The notes under the pieces were generated by a model. That model had not been told where the DNA came from, made no database searches, and saw only the letters and a list, made by a program, of their open reading frames with translations. This document shows, piece by piece, positions 17,453 through 27,629 of a stretch of 64,000 nt of DNA (the stretch's first letter is position 1; each line of letters opens with the position of its first letter). Both the position numbers and the translations under genes were made by a program. The stretch comes from Escherichia whittamii (GTDB lineage: Bacteria > Pseudomonadota > Gammaproteobacteria > Enterobacterales > Enterobacteriaceae), in contig NZ_JACSQI010000007.1 in NCBI RefSeq assembly GCF_014836715.1, positions 124,001 through 188,000 of the forward strand, given 5' to 3'.

Positions 17453-18838
17453 TTACTTACGACGCCAGGTGGTCCCTTGTGGGCCATCCTCCAGCACGAT
17501 CCCCATCTCGTTAAGACGGTCACGCGCCGCATCTGCCGCCGCCCAGTCTTTCGCTTTACGGGCATCCAGACGCTGTTGAATTAACGCTTCAATCTCAGCC
17601 ACTTCGCTGTCGTCTGCCTGCGCGCCGCTTTGCAGGAATGCTTCTGGTTCTTGCTCCAGCAGACCCAGCACAGCAGAAAGTTTACGCAGGTGAGACGCCA
17701 TTGCGTTCGCCGCTGCCATATCTTCTGCTTTCAGACGGTTCACTTCACGTGCCATATCGAACAGCACGGAATAGGCTTCCGGGGTGTTGAAGTCGTCGTC
17801 CATCGCTTCAATAAAGCGCGCTTCAAACGCTTCGCCACCGGCAGGCTCGACGGTTTTGTCTGTGCCACGCAGCGCAGTGTAGAGACGTTCCAGCGCCGCG
17901 CGTGCCTGCTTCAGGTTCTCTTCGCTGTAGTTCAGCTGGCTGCGATAGTGACCCGACATTAAGAAGTAACGCACGGTTTCCGCGTCGTAGTATTTCAGCA
18001 CATCACGCACGGTGAAGAAGTTACCCAGCGATTTGGACATCTTCTCGCGGTCAACCATCACCATGCCGGAGTGCATCCAGTAGTTCACATACTGACCATC
18101 ATGCGCACAGGTGGACTGGGCGATTTCATTCTCGTGGTGCGGGAACATCAGGTCAGAACCACCGCCGTGGATATCAAAGTGGTTACCCAGCTGTTTGCAG
18201 TTCATTGCCGAACACTCAATGTGCCAGCCTGGACGGCCCGCGCCCCACGGAGACGGCCAGCTCGGTTCGCCCTCTTTCGACATCTTCCACAGAACGAAGT
18301 CCATCGGGTTGCGTTTGTCATCGACCACGTCAACGCGCGCCCCTGCCTGCAGCTGGTCGAGATCCTGACGCGACAGCACGCCATAAGTCGGATCGGTCGG
18401 CACGTCGAACATCACGTCGCCGTTATCCGCCACATAAGCGTGACCTTTGGCGATCAGTTGTTCAGTGAGTTCAATAATTTCTGCGATATGGTGCGTCGCA
18501 CGCGGCTCCATATCCGGGCGCAGAATGTTCAAAGCATCAAAATCTTTGTGCATTTCGGCGATCATGCGATCCACCAGCGCCACAAAGCTTTCGCCATTTT
18601 CATTGGCGCGCTTGATGATTTTGTCGTCGATATCAGTAATGTTGCGCACATACTTCAGCTTGTAGCCGAGGAAACGCAGGTAGCGTGCGACCACGTCAAA
18701 GGCAACAAAGGTACGCCCGTGACCGATATGACAGAGGTCGTAAACGGTGATTCCACACACGTACATGCCGACTTCCCCGGCGTGAATAGGCTTAAATTCC
18801 TCTTTTTGGCGTGTCAGAGTATTGAAGATTTTTAGCAT
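17453..18838 (-). CDS. cysS: CysS, cysteinyl-tRNA synthetase
   Basis: Class I aminoacyl-tRNA synthetase that charges tRNA-Cys. It has 461 residues, the K-12 length. The Zn ligand C28 ([11 protein letters not shown]), the HIGH motif at 37-40 (CHIGHGRTF), further Zn ligands in the HIECSAMN and [12 protein letters not shown] stretches, and the KMSKS loop ([12 protein letters not shown]) are all visible. It is monocistronic and divergent from ppiB. Confidence 0.99.
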   Translation of the reverse strand: MLKIFNTLTRQKEEFKPIHAGEVGMYVCGITVYDLCHIGHGRTFVAFDVVARYLRFLGYKLKYVRNITDIDDKIIKRANENGESFVALVDRMIAEMHKDFDALNILRPDMEPRATHHIAEIIELTEQLIAKGHAYVADNGDVMFDVPTDPTYGVLSRQDLDQLQAGARVDVVDDKRNPMDFVLWKMSKEGEPSWPSPWGAGRPGWHIECSAMNCKQLGNHFDIHGGGSDLMFPHHENEIAQSTCAHDGQYVNYWMHSGMVMVDREKMSKSLGNFFTVRDVLKYYDAETVRYFLMSGHYRSQLNYSEENLKQARAALERLYTALRGTDKTVEPAGGEAFEARFIEAMDDDFNTPEAYSVLFDMAREVNRLKAEDMAAANAMASHLRKLSAVLGLLEQEPEAFLQSGAQADDSEVAEIEALIQQRLDARKAKDWAAADAARDRLNEMGIVLEDGPQGTTWRRK

Positions 18839-19011
18839 CGAAGATTCCGTTTAGACATGTGTGGGTAATTGAGTTGCGTATAATACCCATATTTCCCGCG
18901 CGATTCAGCATACATTGCAAGATGATCCGATCGTGCGGTTATGCTATAACACCACCCTATATATGACCCGAACCGGGTTGAAGCACCAATCAAACGGAAC
19001 AGGATGCAAAA

Positions 19012-19506
19012 ATGGTTACTTTCCACACCAATCACGGCGATATTGTCATCAAAACTTTTGACGATAAAGCACCTGAAACAGTTAAAAACTTCCTGGACTA
19101 CTGCCGCGAAGGTTTTTACAACAACACCATTTTCCACCGTGTTATCAACGGCTTTATGATTCAGGGCGGCGGTTTTGAACCGGGCATGAAACAAAAAGCA
19201 ACCAAAGACCCGATCAAAAACGAAGCCAACAACGGTCTGAAAAACACCCGTGGTACGCTGGCAATGGCCCGTACTCAGGCGCCGCACTCTGCAACTGCGC
19301 AGTTCTTCATCAACGTAGTTGATAATGACTTCCTGAACTTCTCTGGCGAAAGCCTGCAAGGTTGGGGCTACTGCGTGTTTGCTGAAGTGGTTGAAGGCAT
19401 GGACGTAGTAGACAAAATCAAAGGTGTTGCAACCGGTCGTAGCGGTATGCACCAGGACGTGCCAAAAGAAGACGTCATCATTGAAAGCGTGACCGTTAGC
19501 GAGTAA
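19012..19506 (+). CDS. ppiB: PpiB, cytoplasmic peptidyl-prolyl isomerase B (cyclophilin)
   Basis: Cyclophilin of 164 residues without a signal peptide, so cytosolic. The catalytic core [14 protein letters not shown] and the [14 protein letters not shown] segment are intact. The gene has its own upstream region (about 170 nt from divergent cysS) and is followed after 2 nt by lpxH, with which it is probably co-transcribed. Confidence 0.98.
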   Translation: MVTFHTNHGDIVIKTFDDKAPETVKNFLDYCREGFYNNTIFHRVINGFMIQGGGFEPGMKQKATKDPIKNEANNGLKNTRGTLAMARTQAPHSATAQFFINVVDNDFLNFSGESLQGWGYCVFAEVVEGMDVVDKIKGVATGRSGMHQDVPKEDVIIESVTVSE

Positions 19507-19508
19507 TC

Positions 19509-20231
19509 GTGGCGACACTCTTTATTGCAGACCTTCATCTCTGCGTGGAAGAACCGGCGATCACCGCCGGTTTTCTGCGTTTTTTAGCGGGAGAAGCCCG
19601 CAAGGCCGACGCGCTATATATTCTTGGCGATCTGTTTGAAGCATGGATTGGCGACGACGATCCCAGCCCGTTTCATCGCCAGATGGCAGCGGCAATCAAA
19701 GCGCTATCCGATTCCGGCGTTCCCTGTTATTTCATTCATGGCAACCGTGATTTTCTGCTCGGCAAGCGCTTTGCCCGTGAAAGCGGCATGACGTTATTGC
19801 CGGAAGAAAAAGTGCTCGAACTTTATGGTCGTCGGGTGCTGATTATGCATGGCGACACGCTGTGTACCGATGACGTGGGTTATCAGGCATTTCGCGCCAA
19901 AGTCCACAAACCGTGGCTACAAACGCTATTCCTCGCCCTGCCGTTATTTGTGCGCAAACGTATTGCCGCAAGAATGCGCGCGAACAGTAAAGAAGCCAAC
20001 AGCAGTAAATCGCTGGCGATCATGGATGTAAACCAAAACGCGGTGGTCAGTGCGATGGAAAAGCATCAGGTACAGTGGCTGATCCACGGGCATACCCATC
20101 GCCCGGCAGTCCATGAACTCATCGCCAATCAGCAACCTGCTTTCCGCGTCGTGCTGGGTGCCTGGCATACCGAAGGTTCGATGGTGAAAGTCACGGCGGA
20201 TGACGTTGAGTTGATTCATTTTCCTTTCTGA
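19509..20231 (+). CDS. lpxH: LpxH, UDP-2,3-diacylglucosamine pyrophosphohydrolase
   Basis: Lipid A pathway enzyme that cleaves UDP-2,3-diacylglucosamine to lipid X and UMP at the inner membrane face. It has 240 residues and starts with GTG at 19509 ([12 protein letters not shown]), 2 nt after the ppiB stop. The calcineurin-like metallophosphoesterase motifs are complete: D8/H10 (ADLHL), D41 ([12 protein letters not shown]), N79 (HGNRDFLLG), H114 (MHGDT) and H195/H197 (HGHTHRP). Confidence 0.98.
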   Translation: MATLFIADLHLCVEEPAITAGFLRFLAGEARKADALYILGDLFEAWIGDDDPSPFHRQMAAAIKALSDSGVPCYFIHGNRDFLLGKRFARESGMTLLPEEKVLELYGRRVLIMHGDTLCTDDVGYQAFRAKVHKPWLQTLFLALPLFVRKRIAARMRANSKEANSSKSLAIMDVNQNAVVSAMEKHQVQWLIHGHTHRPAVHELIANQQPAFRVVLGAWHTEGSMVKVTADDVELIHFPF

Positions 20232-20342
20232 CCGCGAATGAACAGATTCTGAAAAAGCGCCAGACTACCGCAACCTGTATATCTTTTTCTGAGCCAGCAA
20301 GGTAATAAATCCCTGAGTGAAATAACAACAGGGAATATTATT

Positions 20343-20672
20343 ATGCAACGCTGCAACGGATTTTTGATTTCTGGTATCGCCCTTACGGCAGGAGCGCCTC
20401 TGTGTATTAGCTGGTTTGGCCTTGTCGGCTTCTATTTTGGCGCATTGTCACTGGTGGCGGCGGCGGTCATTTCGTGGATAGCCTATTTCTGGCTCATTTA
20501 CTTAGTACTCACCCGCCCCCATAACCAACGTTTTGTCGAAAGATTTGTATTGATTGTCGGTATTTGCTTTTTTCCGTGGAGCATTGTGCTGATATGGGCA
20601 TTCTTTGCCAGTTCATCCAGAGCGCATAATCAACACGCAGATCAGATTAAAAACTCAACAAATGACGGTTAA
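20343..20672 (+). CDS. Uncharacterised small membrane protein between lpxH and purE
   Basis: A 109-residue protein with three hydrophobic stretches (about residues 7-27, 30-57 and 67-89) and a short polar C-terminal tail (SSSRAHNQHADQ). An AGGGAA seven bases before the ATG could serve as ribosome-binding site. I do not recognise a family and recall no gene here in K-12, where lpxH and purE are separated by a short gap. It sits just upstream of the PurR operator of purEK and is unlikely to share that promoter. Hypothetical. Confidence 0.55.
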   Translation: MQRCNGFLISGIALTAGAPLCISWFGLVGFYFGALSLVAAAVISWIAYFWLIYLVLTRPHNQRFVERFVLIVGICFFPWSIVLIWAFFASSSRAHNQHADQIKNSTNDG

Positions 20673-20680
20673 TCCCGCCT

Positions 20681-20696
20681 ACGCAACCGTTTTCCT
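20681..20696. promoter_or_regulatory. PurR operator of purEK
   Basis: ACGCAACCGTTTTCCT matches the PurR operator consensus (ACGCAAACGTTTTCNT-type) at the expected distance, about 70 nt upstream of the purE start. It represses purEK when hypoxanthine or guanine is plentiful. Confidence 0.88.
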
Positions 20697-20767
20697 TGCT
20701 CTCTTTCCGTGCTATTCTCTGTGCCCTCTAAAGCCGAGAGTTGTGCACCACAGGAGTTTTAAGACGC

Positions 20768-21277
20768 ATGTCTTCCCGCAATAATCCGGCGCGTGTCGCC
20801 ATCGTGATGGGGTCCAAAAGCGACTGGGCTACCATGCAGTTCGCCGCCGAAATCTTCGAAATCCTGAATGTCCCGCACCACGTTGAAGTGGTTTCTGCTC
20901 ACCGCACCCCCGATAAATTGTTCAGCTTCGCCGAAAGCGCCGAAGATAACGGTTATCAGGTGATTATTGCGGGCGCGGGCGGCGCAGCGCACCTGCCGGG
21001 CATGATTGCCGCCAAAACGCTAGTGCCAGTGCTGGGCGTACCAGTACAGAGCGCCGCACTGAGCGGTGTCGATAGCCTCTACTCCATCGTGCAAATGCCG
21101 CGCGGCATTCCGGTAGGTACGCTGGCGATTGGTAAAGCGGGCGCGGCAAACGCAGCCTTACTGGCAGCACAAATTCTTGCGACTCACGATAAAGAACTGC
21201 ACCAGCGCCTTAGCGACTGGCGCAAAGCCCAGACCGACGAAGTGCTGGAAAACCCGGACCCGCGAGGTGCGGCATGA
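20768..21277 (+). CDS. purE: PurE, N5-carboxyaminoimidazole ribonucleotide mutase
   Basis: Class I PurE: moves the carboxylate of N5-CAIR to give CAIR in purine synthesis. It has 169 residues from the ATG at 20768 ([11 protein letters not shown]); nine upstream in-frame codons are not expected to be used. The nucleotide loop [12 protein letters not shown], the SAHRTP motif and [11 protein letters not shown] are visible. It overlaps purK by 4 nt (ATGA). Confidence 0.98.
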   Translation: MSSRNNPARVAIVMGSKSDWATMQFAAEIFEILNVPHHVEVVSAHRTPDKLFSFAESAEDNGYQVIIAGAGGAAHLPGMIAAKTLVPVLGVPVQSAALSGVDSLYSIVQMPRGIPVGTLAIGKAGAANAALLAAQILATHDKELHQRLSDWRKAQTDEVLENPDPRGAA

Positions 21278-22341
21278 AACAGGTTTGCGTGCTCGGCAAC
21301 GGGCAGTTAGGCCGTATGTTGCGTCAGGCAGGCGAACCGTTAGGTATTGCTGTCTGGCCGGTCGGACTGGACGCTGAACCGGCAGCGGTACCTTTTCAAC
21401 AAAGCGTGATTACCGCTGAGATCGAACGCTGGCCAGAAACCGCATTAACCCGCGAGCTGGCGCGCCATCCGGCCTTTGTGAACCGCGATGTGTTCCCGAT
21501 TATTGCCGACCGTCTGACTCAGAAGCAGCTTTTCGACAAACTCCACCTGCCGACCGCACCATGGCAGTTACTTGCCGATCGCAGCGAGTGGCCTGCGGTG
21601 TTTGATCGTTTAGGTGAGCTGGCGATTGTTAAACGTCGCACTGGCGGCTATGACGGTCGCGGTCAATGGCGTTTACGCGCCGATGAAACCGAACAGTTAC
21701 CGGCTGAATGCTACGGCGAATGTATTGTCGAGCGGGGCATTAACTTCTCTGGTGAAGTGTCGCTGGTTGGCGCGCGCGGCTTTGATGGCAGCACGGTGTT
21801 TTATCCGCTGACGCATAACCTGCATCAGGACGGTATTTTGCGCACCAGCGTCGCTTTCCCGCAGGCCAACGCGCAGCAACAGGCGCAGGCCGAAGAGATG
21901 CTGTCGGCGATTATGCAGGAACTGGGCTATGTGGGCGTGATGGCGATGGAGTGTTTTGTCACTCCGCAAGGTCTGCTGATCAACGAACTGGCTCCGCGTG
22001 TGCATAACAGTGGCCACTGGACGCAAAACGGCGCCAGCATCAGCCAGTTTGAGCTGCACCTGCGGGCGATTACCAATCTGCCGTTACCGCAACCAGTGGT
22101 GAATAGCCCGTCGGTGATGATCAACCTGATTGGTAGCGATGTGAATTATGACTGGCTGAAACTGCCGCTGGTGCATCTGCACTGGTACGACAAAGAAGTC
22201 CGCCCGGGGCGTAAAGTGGGGCATCTGAATTTGACCGACAGCGATACATCGCGTCTGACCGCCACGCTGGAAGCCTTAATCCCGCTGCTGCCGCCGGAAT
22301 ATGCCAGCGGCGTGATTTGGGCGCAGAGTAAGTTCAGTTAA
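21274..22341 (+). CDS. purK: PurK, N5-carboxyaminoimidazole ribonucleotide synthase
   Basis: ATP-grasp enzyme converting AIR, bicarbonate and ATP into N5-CAIR, the substrate of PurE. It has 355 residues. N-terminal nucleotide fold [16 protein letters not shown]-grasp segment [13 protein letters not shown], and metal-binding [25 protein letters not shown] (read in pieces) are intact. Second gene of purEK, ending just before the BIME array. Confidence 0.98.
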   Translation: MKQVCVLGNGQLGRMLRQAGEPLGIAVWPVGLDAEPAAVPFQQSVITAEIERWPETALTRELARHPAFVNRDVFPIIADRLTQKQLFDKLHLPTAPWQLLADRSEWPAVFDRLGELAIVKRRTGGYDGRGQWRLRADETEQLPAECYGECIVERGINFSGEVSLVGARGFDGSTVFYPLTHNLHQDGILRTSVAFPQANAQQQAQAEEMLSAIMQELGYVGVMAMECFVTPQGLLINELAPRVHNSGHWTQNGASISQFELHLRAITNLPLPQPVVNSPSVMINLIGSDVNYDWLKLPLVHLHWYDKEVRPGRKVGHLNLTDSDTSRLTATLEALIPLLPPEYASGVIWAQSKFS

Positions 22342-22358
22342 CCAGGTGCTCATATTCT

Positions 22359-22649
22359 TGCCGGATGCGGCGTGAACGCCTTATCCGGCATACCGATCCG
22401 GCACCGATTGTAGGCCTGATAAGATGCGCCAGCATCGCATCAGGCATCGTACGCCAATTGCAGGATGCGGCGTGAACGCCTTATCCGGCCTACCAGTCCG
22501 GCACCAATTGTAGGCCTGATAAGACGCGTCAAGCATCGCATCAGGCATCGTGCGCCAATTGCCGGATGCGGCGTGAACGCCTTATCCGGCATACCGATCC
22601 GGCACTCATTGTAGGCCTGATAAGATGCGCCAGCATCGCATCAGGCATA
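22359..22649. repeat. BIME: three tandem copies of a roughly 100-bp REP-pair unit
   Basis: Three units start near 22359, 22459 and 22560. Each contains CCGGATGCGGCGTGAACGCC (second copy CAGG), then TTATCCGGC, then GTAGGCCTGATAAGA and GCATCGCATCAGGCAT. These are facing Y/Z-type REP sequences, a typical E. coli BIME, filling the gap between the convergent purK and allK genes. Copies differ at a few bases. REP hairpins can bind gyrase or IHF and protect mRNA 3' ends. Confidence 0.93.
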
Positions 22650-22660
22650 AATGCCTACGA

Positions 22661-23554
22661 CTACAGCGAAATACAGGTCCCCGCCTCGCCCGCCAGCGTC
22701 TCTTCAATCCGCGATAACGCCCCAATCCACGCAGGTTTACCACAGCTCCTGACATAACCACTCACCGCCGTCACCTTCGGCCCCATCGACCCATCGGCTT
22801 TGGCAAATGGCGCTAACGCATCCGGCGTGGCATGGCGGATGGCACGTTGCTGCGGCGTTCCCCAGTTTTCGTAAACCGCATCAGCATCGGTGAGGATCAC
22901 CAGTCCATCGGCATTAATCTGCCCGGCAAGCAGCGCGGCAGCGAGATCTTTATCAATCACTGCTTCACTCCCTGCCCCGTCATCCGTCACCGGCACACCG
23001 CCGCCACCGCTGCAAATCACCACATGCCCTTCTTTGAGCAACAGTTCGATGGCTTCGCTGTCGAGAATTTTACGCGGCTGGGGAGACGCCACCACCCGGC
23101 GCACATATTTGCCGTCACGTTTCATCTGCCAGCCATAAGCCGCTTCCAGTGCCTCTTGTTCTTCTGGCTGATAAACCGGGCCGATAAATTTCTCCGGCTG
23201 CATAAACGCCGGATCATCAGGCGATACTTCAATGCGTGTCAGCACCGTCGTCACAGGCGGCATCTGCGGCTGCGCGCGCAAACTTTGCGCCAGCATATAG
23301 CCAATCATCCCCTGACTTTCCGCCACCAGCACATCCAGCGGATACGGCTCCACCTCTTTCCACGCCAGATTCTGTAACGCCAGCAGCCCCACCTGCGGCC
23401 CGTTGCCGTGGACAATCGCCAGCCGATAAGAACGGGCCAGGCGTGCCAGCGCAGGTACAGCACTGGCGATATTGCGATACTGATTTTCTGCCGTCAGCGC
23501 CTCACCGCGCTGGAGTAATGCGTTGCCCCCAAGAGCTACAACCAGTGTTTTCAT
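22661..23554 (-). CDS. allK: AllK (YbcF), catabolic carbamate kinase
   Basis: Converts carbamoyl phosphate and ADP to ATP, carbon dioxide and ammonia, the energy-yielding end of anaerobic allantoin use. It has 297 residues of the amino-acid kinase fold: [13 protein letters not shown] at the N-terminus, [24 protein letters not shown], and [12 protein letters not shown]. Last gene of allFGHK; overlaps allH by 4 nt. Older names are ybcF and arcC-like. Confidence 0.95.
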   Translation of the reverse strand: MKTLVVALGGNALLQRGEALTAENQYRNIASAVPALARLARSYRLAIVHGNGPQVGLLALQNLAWKEVEPYPLDVLVAESQGMIGYMLAQSLRAQPQMPPVTTVLTRIEVSPDDPAFMQPEKFIGPVYQPEEQEALEAAYGWQMKRDGKYVRRVVASPQPRKILDSEAIELLLKEGHVVICSGGGGVPVTDDGAGSEAVIDKDLAAALLAGQINADGLVILTDADAVYENWGTPQQRAIRHATPDALAPFAKADGSMGPKVTAVSGYVRSCGKPAWIGALSRIEETLAGEAGTCISL

Positions 23555-24366
23555 GATTTTCCTTGTAATAATTGTTGACCAAGCCAGAACCCCAGCAGCG
23601 TATCGGCCCCTGACGTATGCCCCAGCGCCAGTAGCGAATCAGTCGCCGCAGCGGTACGTTTCGTGCAACTCAGGGCATGAACAAAGTGCAGGAGTGGCGA
23701 GGCGAAATAGCCTTGCGCGGCGTAACGTAAATAACAGACGCTCACCGCCGTGGTAACGAGTTGAAGATTGTCGGAACAGGAAAAAAACTGGCCACCAGAG
23801 CACAAATCTATAGCGCCAAAATACCAGGCCGCCAGCAGCATTCCGGTCAGCGTGTCATCATGACTTGGCGTTAAGCCAGGACCTTTGCCCAGCCAGTGCC
23901 GCCAGTCGGTCTTAACGCCATTGAGCGCGGTCTGAAAACAGTGGCGAAACTGGCGTAATTCAGCAGGTAGCGGATCGCTTACCGCCAACGCCAGTGGCCC
24001 AAAAAGCCCGGTTTCATCCGCACGTTGCATCCATGCAGCTGCAAGCGGTTGAGGATGCGCAGGCGGCGTAATACGCAGCAAACAATAACGCTGTGGCTGA
24101 TTAACCGTGAAACGCCCAAGGCGAATCCCTTGTGCCACAACCTGCGGTCGTTCATTGCCGCATAATCCACCGCATAACGCATCGAATCGCTCGCGGCGAA
24201 GCACCCATCCTCCGGGGCCGAAACCACTTCCCTGACGATGCAGCGTTAACAGTTCGCCGCTTTCCGTCATCAGGTTAATCGCCCGCCGCCACACTCCCGC
24301 TAACCTCCAGGACTGGCGATAGTCCAGTGCGCTACGACTGGCAAGCAGAGGATGGATGATCGTCAT
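23551..24366 (-). CDS. allH: AllH (YlbF), DUF2877 subunit of oxamate transcarbamylase
   Basis: A 271-residue DUF2877 protein, [11 protein letters not shown]..., from the ATG at 24366. A longer in-frame extension to 24459 overlaps allG and is not expected. Conserved [18 protein letters not shown] and [14 protein letters not shown] are visible. In K-12 allF, allG and allH together encode oxamate (oxamic) transcarbamylase, which releases carbamoyl phosphate from oxalurate. It sits 10 nt after allG. Confidence 0.92.
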   Translation of the reverse strand: MTIIHPLLASRSALDYRQSWRLAGVWRRAINLMTESGELLTLHRQGSGFGPGGWVLRRERFDALCGGLCGNERPQVVAQGIRLGRFTVNQPQRYCLLRITPPAHPQPLAAAWMQRADETGLFGPLALAVSDPLPAELRQFRHCFQTALNGVKTDWRHWLGKGPGLTPSHDDTLTGMLLAAWYFGAIDLCSGGQFFSCSDNLQLVTTAVSVCYLRYAAQGYFASPLLHFVHALSCTKRTAAATDSLLALGHTSGADTLLGFWLGQQLLQGKS

Positions 24367-24376
24367 TGCGCATTCC

Positions 24377-25636
24377 TCAACCAATACCCATGCTTTCAGC
24401 CAGTGCTTCCAGCGCCTGTTCAAAACAGGCCAGCGGTGCACGCACGGTGCCTGCGCCAATCTGCCCGATCCCCGCCTCTTTATGGGCGATGCCAGTGTTG
24501 ATAAGCGGCGTAATACCAGTTTCTACCACGCGACGAATGTCCAGCCCCAGACACGCGCCCTGGAAATCCCAGCCGGGGATCTGCAACTGCATATTGCGTT
24601 CAAGGAAGATTTCCGCCATCTCTTCAGAAACGGTTCTGGCTGCGTCCATGCCACCCGCACCGACAAAGCGCGTTACGCCAGGTGCGGCGATCATTGCGGC
24701 ACCACCGATACCAAAGGTTTCGGTAATCGCGCTGTCGCCCATATCCGGATTCGCCTGCTCCTGCGAGAAGCCGGAGAAAAATAGCCCCTGCGGAGTGTTT
24801 ACTGGGGCTGTAAACCAGCGATCGCCAAGCCCACTCACCCGAATCCCGAACATATTGCCGTTGCGGGTCATTGCCGTAACGATGCTGCCCGCGCGGATCA
24901 TCGCGCCTGCATCCATCGCCGCCTTGCAGTAGGCCATCGCGAGGTTGAGGAAGAACTGATCGGTCACGCTGAGGAAATCCATCACTTCAGCAATGTGCTG
25001 TTTATCGTGATCGAGGCGGGCAATTTGTGGTGCCAGCGCACGCATCAGCAGTGCTGAGGAAGCAATATTGCGCTGATGGAACTCATCGCCCATCGTAATG
25101 CCCTGCGCCATCATCGCGGTGAGATCGATACCCCGCTCCATGCGCCCTAATGCGGCACTTAATACCGGCATCAACACATCGCGCATCCAGCGATGGCGAG
25201 TCAGGACATCTTCGCCGTAAGCGCCAAAACGCATCACTTTGCCGATACCTTCGTTGAGGTTGCAGTACGCCCGGTTGCCATCGGTTACGTTCTCGACCAC
25301 CAGCATCGGCATACTAGCAGAAGTAATGCCGCCCATTGGCCCGACGGCATTCACATGATGGCAAGGGACAAAGTTCACTTCCCCCTGCTCAAGCATCGCC
25401 AGTGCCTGCGCTTCATCTTTCGCCCAGCCTTCAAACAGACACGCGCCCACGCATGCCCCTTTCATTGGCCCGGTCATCTCCTGCCAGCGCATCGGCGGCC
25501 CGGCGTGAAGCAGTGTTTTACACTGATTTAATTCGTTAATAAGTGAAGATGCCAGTTGCACATCCAGCCAGTGTGGACGAGCACGACGAATTTGTTCGAT
25601 AACCGCAGCATTGGCTTGCGCCACTGATGTAAACAT
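24377..25636 (-). CDS. allG: AllG (YlbE), DUF1116 subunit of oxamate transcarbamylase
   Basis: DUF1116 protein of 419 residues, matching intact YlbE. In some K-12 annotations the gene is described as split; here the frame is continuous. Conserved Gly-rich segments such as [12 protein letters not shown] and [19 protein letters not shown] are seen. It is one of three subunits needed for oxamate transcarbamylase (oxalurate + phosphate to oxamate + carbamoyl phosphate). Starts 9 nt after allF. Confidence 0.93.
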   Translation of the reverse strand: MFTSVAQANAAVIEQIRRARPHWLDVQLASSLINELNQCKTLLHAGPPMRWQEMTGPMKGACVGACLFEGWAKDEAQALAMLEQGEVNFVPCHHVNAVGPMGGITSASMPMLVVENVTDGNRAYCNLNEGIGKVMRFGAYGEDVLTRHRWMRDVLMPVLSAALGRMERGIDLTAMMAQGITMGDEFHQRNIASSALLMRALAPQIARLDHDKQHIAEVMDFLSVTDQFFLNLAMAYCKAAMDAGAMIRAGSIVTAMTRNGNMFGIRVSGLGDRWFTAPVNTPQGLFFSGFSQEQANPDMGDSAITETFGIGGAAMIAAPGVTRFVGAGGMDAARTVSEEMAEIFLERNMQLQIPGWDFQGACLGLDIRRVVETGITPLINTGIAHKEAGIGQIGAGTVRAPLACFEQALEALAESMGIG

Positions 25637-25645
25637 GGGAACCCC

Positions 25646-27313
25646 TTATTGCAAACGTTCTAATAAACGAGCCAGTTTTTTATTGCCGCCAGCGACTGGC
25701 GCCCATTGGTAATGCACAACCGGTTTGCTGGCGCTTTGTAGTTCCAGCGCAAAACTGCGTAATCCAGCGTTTATGACAGCGACGTTTTCCAGTAATGACG
25801 GTGTATGTTGATGTGCGTCGGGAGAAAGCGGGCGAATCAGCGCCGCTGCCAGTAATGTCGCTTCCGGCAGCGAACTGACTACTGCGATCCCCGCATCTTC
25901 CAGCGTGGCAATTTGCTGCGAGCGGCATTGCGGGTCACGTTCAGTGCCTGTCACCGTGGCAATGGCATACAGTGGTTGGCTGTCTGAACGCACGGCACAG
26001 GCTTTTTGCCAGGCGCTCACCAGCGAGGCGGCAGGATCGGCGGTCGCACCAAAGCCAATCACCACATCGAGCAGCAACACGCGCACTTGTGGTTTAGCAC
26101 CGAGATCGGCAATTAGCAGGTTGCGTAAGGTTGGGTCGATCATTGGATGGGGGCGCCCGACGGTGTAGAAATCATCGCCCAGGTCGAGGATCTGATGCCC
26201 GTCGGCATCCAGCATCATGCCATGTTGATGGGTAGCGTCAGTCGCCACAGCAAGATGTCCGGCAAGTAATCCCGCCGCTTCGGCAGCCAGCGTACCGCCA
26301 GTATACAAACCACAAATAAAACCTTTGTTGGCAGGCGCTAGCGCATTACGTCGCGCAGTGACCCGCGAAAGCAGGCAAGCCAGACGCGCTGCGTCATCCA
26401 GCGAGGAGGCAAACCAGACATTTTCGTCGCGGGCCACCGCCGGGGTATAACCTAAAAACAGCGCCACTGTTGGTTTACCTGTCGCTTTCATCGCGTTAAC
26501 GATATGCAGGCGCACAGCTTCGGCAGGTGGCTTTGAGACAAACGCCAGCACTTCGCTTTTCGCGTCAGCGCTCAACATTTCCAGCGCCGTTAGCGCACTG
26601 ATACCGCCCACTTCACGGCTGAGATCGCGCCCGCCAAGGCCAATCGCGTGAGTAATTCCCTCACCAGCCAGCGCAATCTGCGAGCACAGTTCCTGAATCC
26701 CGGTACCAGAAGCGCCAATGACGCCAATGTTGCCTTCCGGCATCACGTTGGCGAAAGCCAGCGGCGTGGCGGCAATCATCGACGTACCGCAGTCCGGCCC
26801 CATCACCAGCAAGCCTTTTCCCCGCGCACGGGTTTTGAGTTGGATTTCATCTTCCAGCGTGACGTTATCGGAGAACATCATCACGTTAAGATTGCGATCC
26901 AACGCCTGATTCGCCAGCTCCGCTGCGTATTCACCAGCCACTGATATCAGCGCCAGATTGGCGTCGGGTAATTTTTGGCAGGCGCTATCCCAGCGACGCA
27001 CCTGCGTTAACGCCTGGCTACTGCCCGTACCCTGCGCCAGTTGCTTTAGCGCCTCTTCAAGCTGCTGCATAATCGCCTGCGCGATCCCCGCATCCGCCGC
27101 TTCGCTACGAATTGCCACGCAAATATCGTTCGGCGTGGCATTATTAAAATCGTCATGCCAAAAACCTGTGGTATCTAATAACGCTTTATTAGCGGGCGTA
27201 CCCATCATGACGGAAACATCATCAACATTTTCTGATTCGCTGAGTTTTCGTGAAATAATCATTAAACTGACCGAATCCTGAAAACACCCTTTTTTAATAA
27301 AGGCGTGGACCAT
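25646..27313 (-). CDS. allF: AllF (FdrA), succinyl-CoA synthetase-like subunit of oxamate transcarbamylase
   Basis: A 555-residue protein related to acyl-CoA synthetase subunits. It has a CoA-binding-like region (GPDCGTSMI, GASGTGIQELCSQIA) and a ligase-like C-terminal region (LLLDVVIGFGATADPA). Product formerly called FdrA for suppression of ftsH phenotypes. First gene of allFGHK, divergent from allDCE across a 316-nt regulatory gap. Confidence 0.93.
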   Translation of the reverse strand: MVHAFIKKGCFQDSVSLMIISRKLSESENVDDVSVMMGTPANKALLDTTGFWHDDFNNATPNDICVAIRSEAADAGIAQAIMQQLEEALKQLAQGTGSSQALTQVRRWDSACQKLPDANLALISVAGEYAAELANQALDRNLNVMMFSDNVTLEDEIQLKTRARGKGLLVMGPDCGTSMIAATPLAFANVMPEGNIGVIGASGTGIQELCSQIALAGEGITHAIGLGGRDLSREVGGISALTALEMLSADAKSEVLAFVSKPPAEAVRLHIVNAMKATGKPTVALFLGYTPAVARDENVWFASSLDDAARLACLLSRVTARRNALAPANKGFICGLYTGGTLAAEAAGLLAGHLAVATDATHQHGMMLDADGHQILDLGDDFYTVGRPHPMIDPTLRNLLIADLGAKPQVRVLLLDVVIGFGATADPAASLVSAWQKACAVRSDSQPLYAIATVTGTERDPQCRSQQIATLEDAGIAVVSSLPEATLLAAALIRPLSPDAHQHTPSLLENVAVINAGLRSFALELQSASKPVVHYQWAPVAGGNKKLARLLERLQ

Positions 27314-27399
27314 AACAACTCCTTAAAAATTGCACCCATGGCAATTGCACGAGCAGTGTTAATGTGGCGATTACGGTATCGATGGACGGTGACAAATAA

Positions 27400-27415
27400 G
27401 GTGATGAATATCACA
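27400..27415. promoter_or_regulatory. Candidate CRP (cAMP receptor protein) site
   Basis: GGTGATGAATATCACA; on the minus strand TGTGATATTCATCACC, matching TGTGA-N6-TCACA at nine of ten core positions. It is centred about 95 nt upstream of the allF start. A catabolite-repression link would suit a nitrogen/carbon scavenging operon. This is sequence match only. Confidence 0.5.
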
Positions 27416-27551
27416 CAGAGATTATTAGCAAAAGAATTCAAACAACCGCCAGACTATTACTTGTTATTTTTTAACAAGTGGCGTTATTTTAAAAAACAGG
27501 TTAAAAACACGCGGATTATCAAATAAATTCTAACTATATTTATTTGCCTGT

Positions 27552-27569
27552 CTGGATCACATAATCCAG
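27552..27569. promoter_or_regulatory. Candidate operator palindrome upstream of allD
   Basis: CTGGAT-CACATA-ATCCAG, perfect 6-bp arms, centred about 69 nt before the allD start. Position and symmetry fit a LysR-type (AllS) binding site, but I cannot confirm the AllS consensus from the sequence. Confidence 0.4.
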
Positions 27570-27629
27570 TTATTTTCCCTGTATGTTAATTGCAGTCATG
27601 CTTCACACCGTCGTTAAAAAGGAAGACAG

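Larger units (their letters stand above)
27314..27629. other. Divergent allF-allD control region
   Basis: AT-rich 316-nt gap between the divergent allFGHK and allDCE operons. No gene of its own is convincing. It holds a CRP-like site and a CTGGAT/ATCCAG palindrome (listed separately), and a direct repeat AATTGCAC at 27328-27335 and 27343-27350. In K-12 the LysR-type activator AllS acts on the allD promoter here. Confidence 0.7.

Noticed and set aside
18071..18835. A 254-codon plus-strand open frame inside cysS
   Set aside because: Antisense to an intact cysteinyl-tRNA synthetase with all motifs; no independent support.
22359..22649. Regular repeats that could be mistaken for a CRISPR array
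   Set aside because: Unit length of about 100 bp, no unique spacers, and REP hairpin cores; it is a BIME. No cas gene is in the window.
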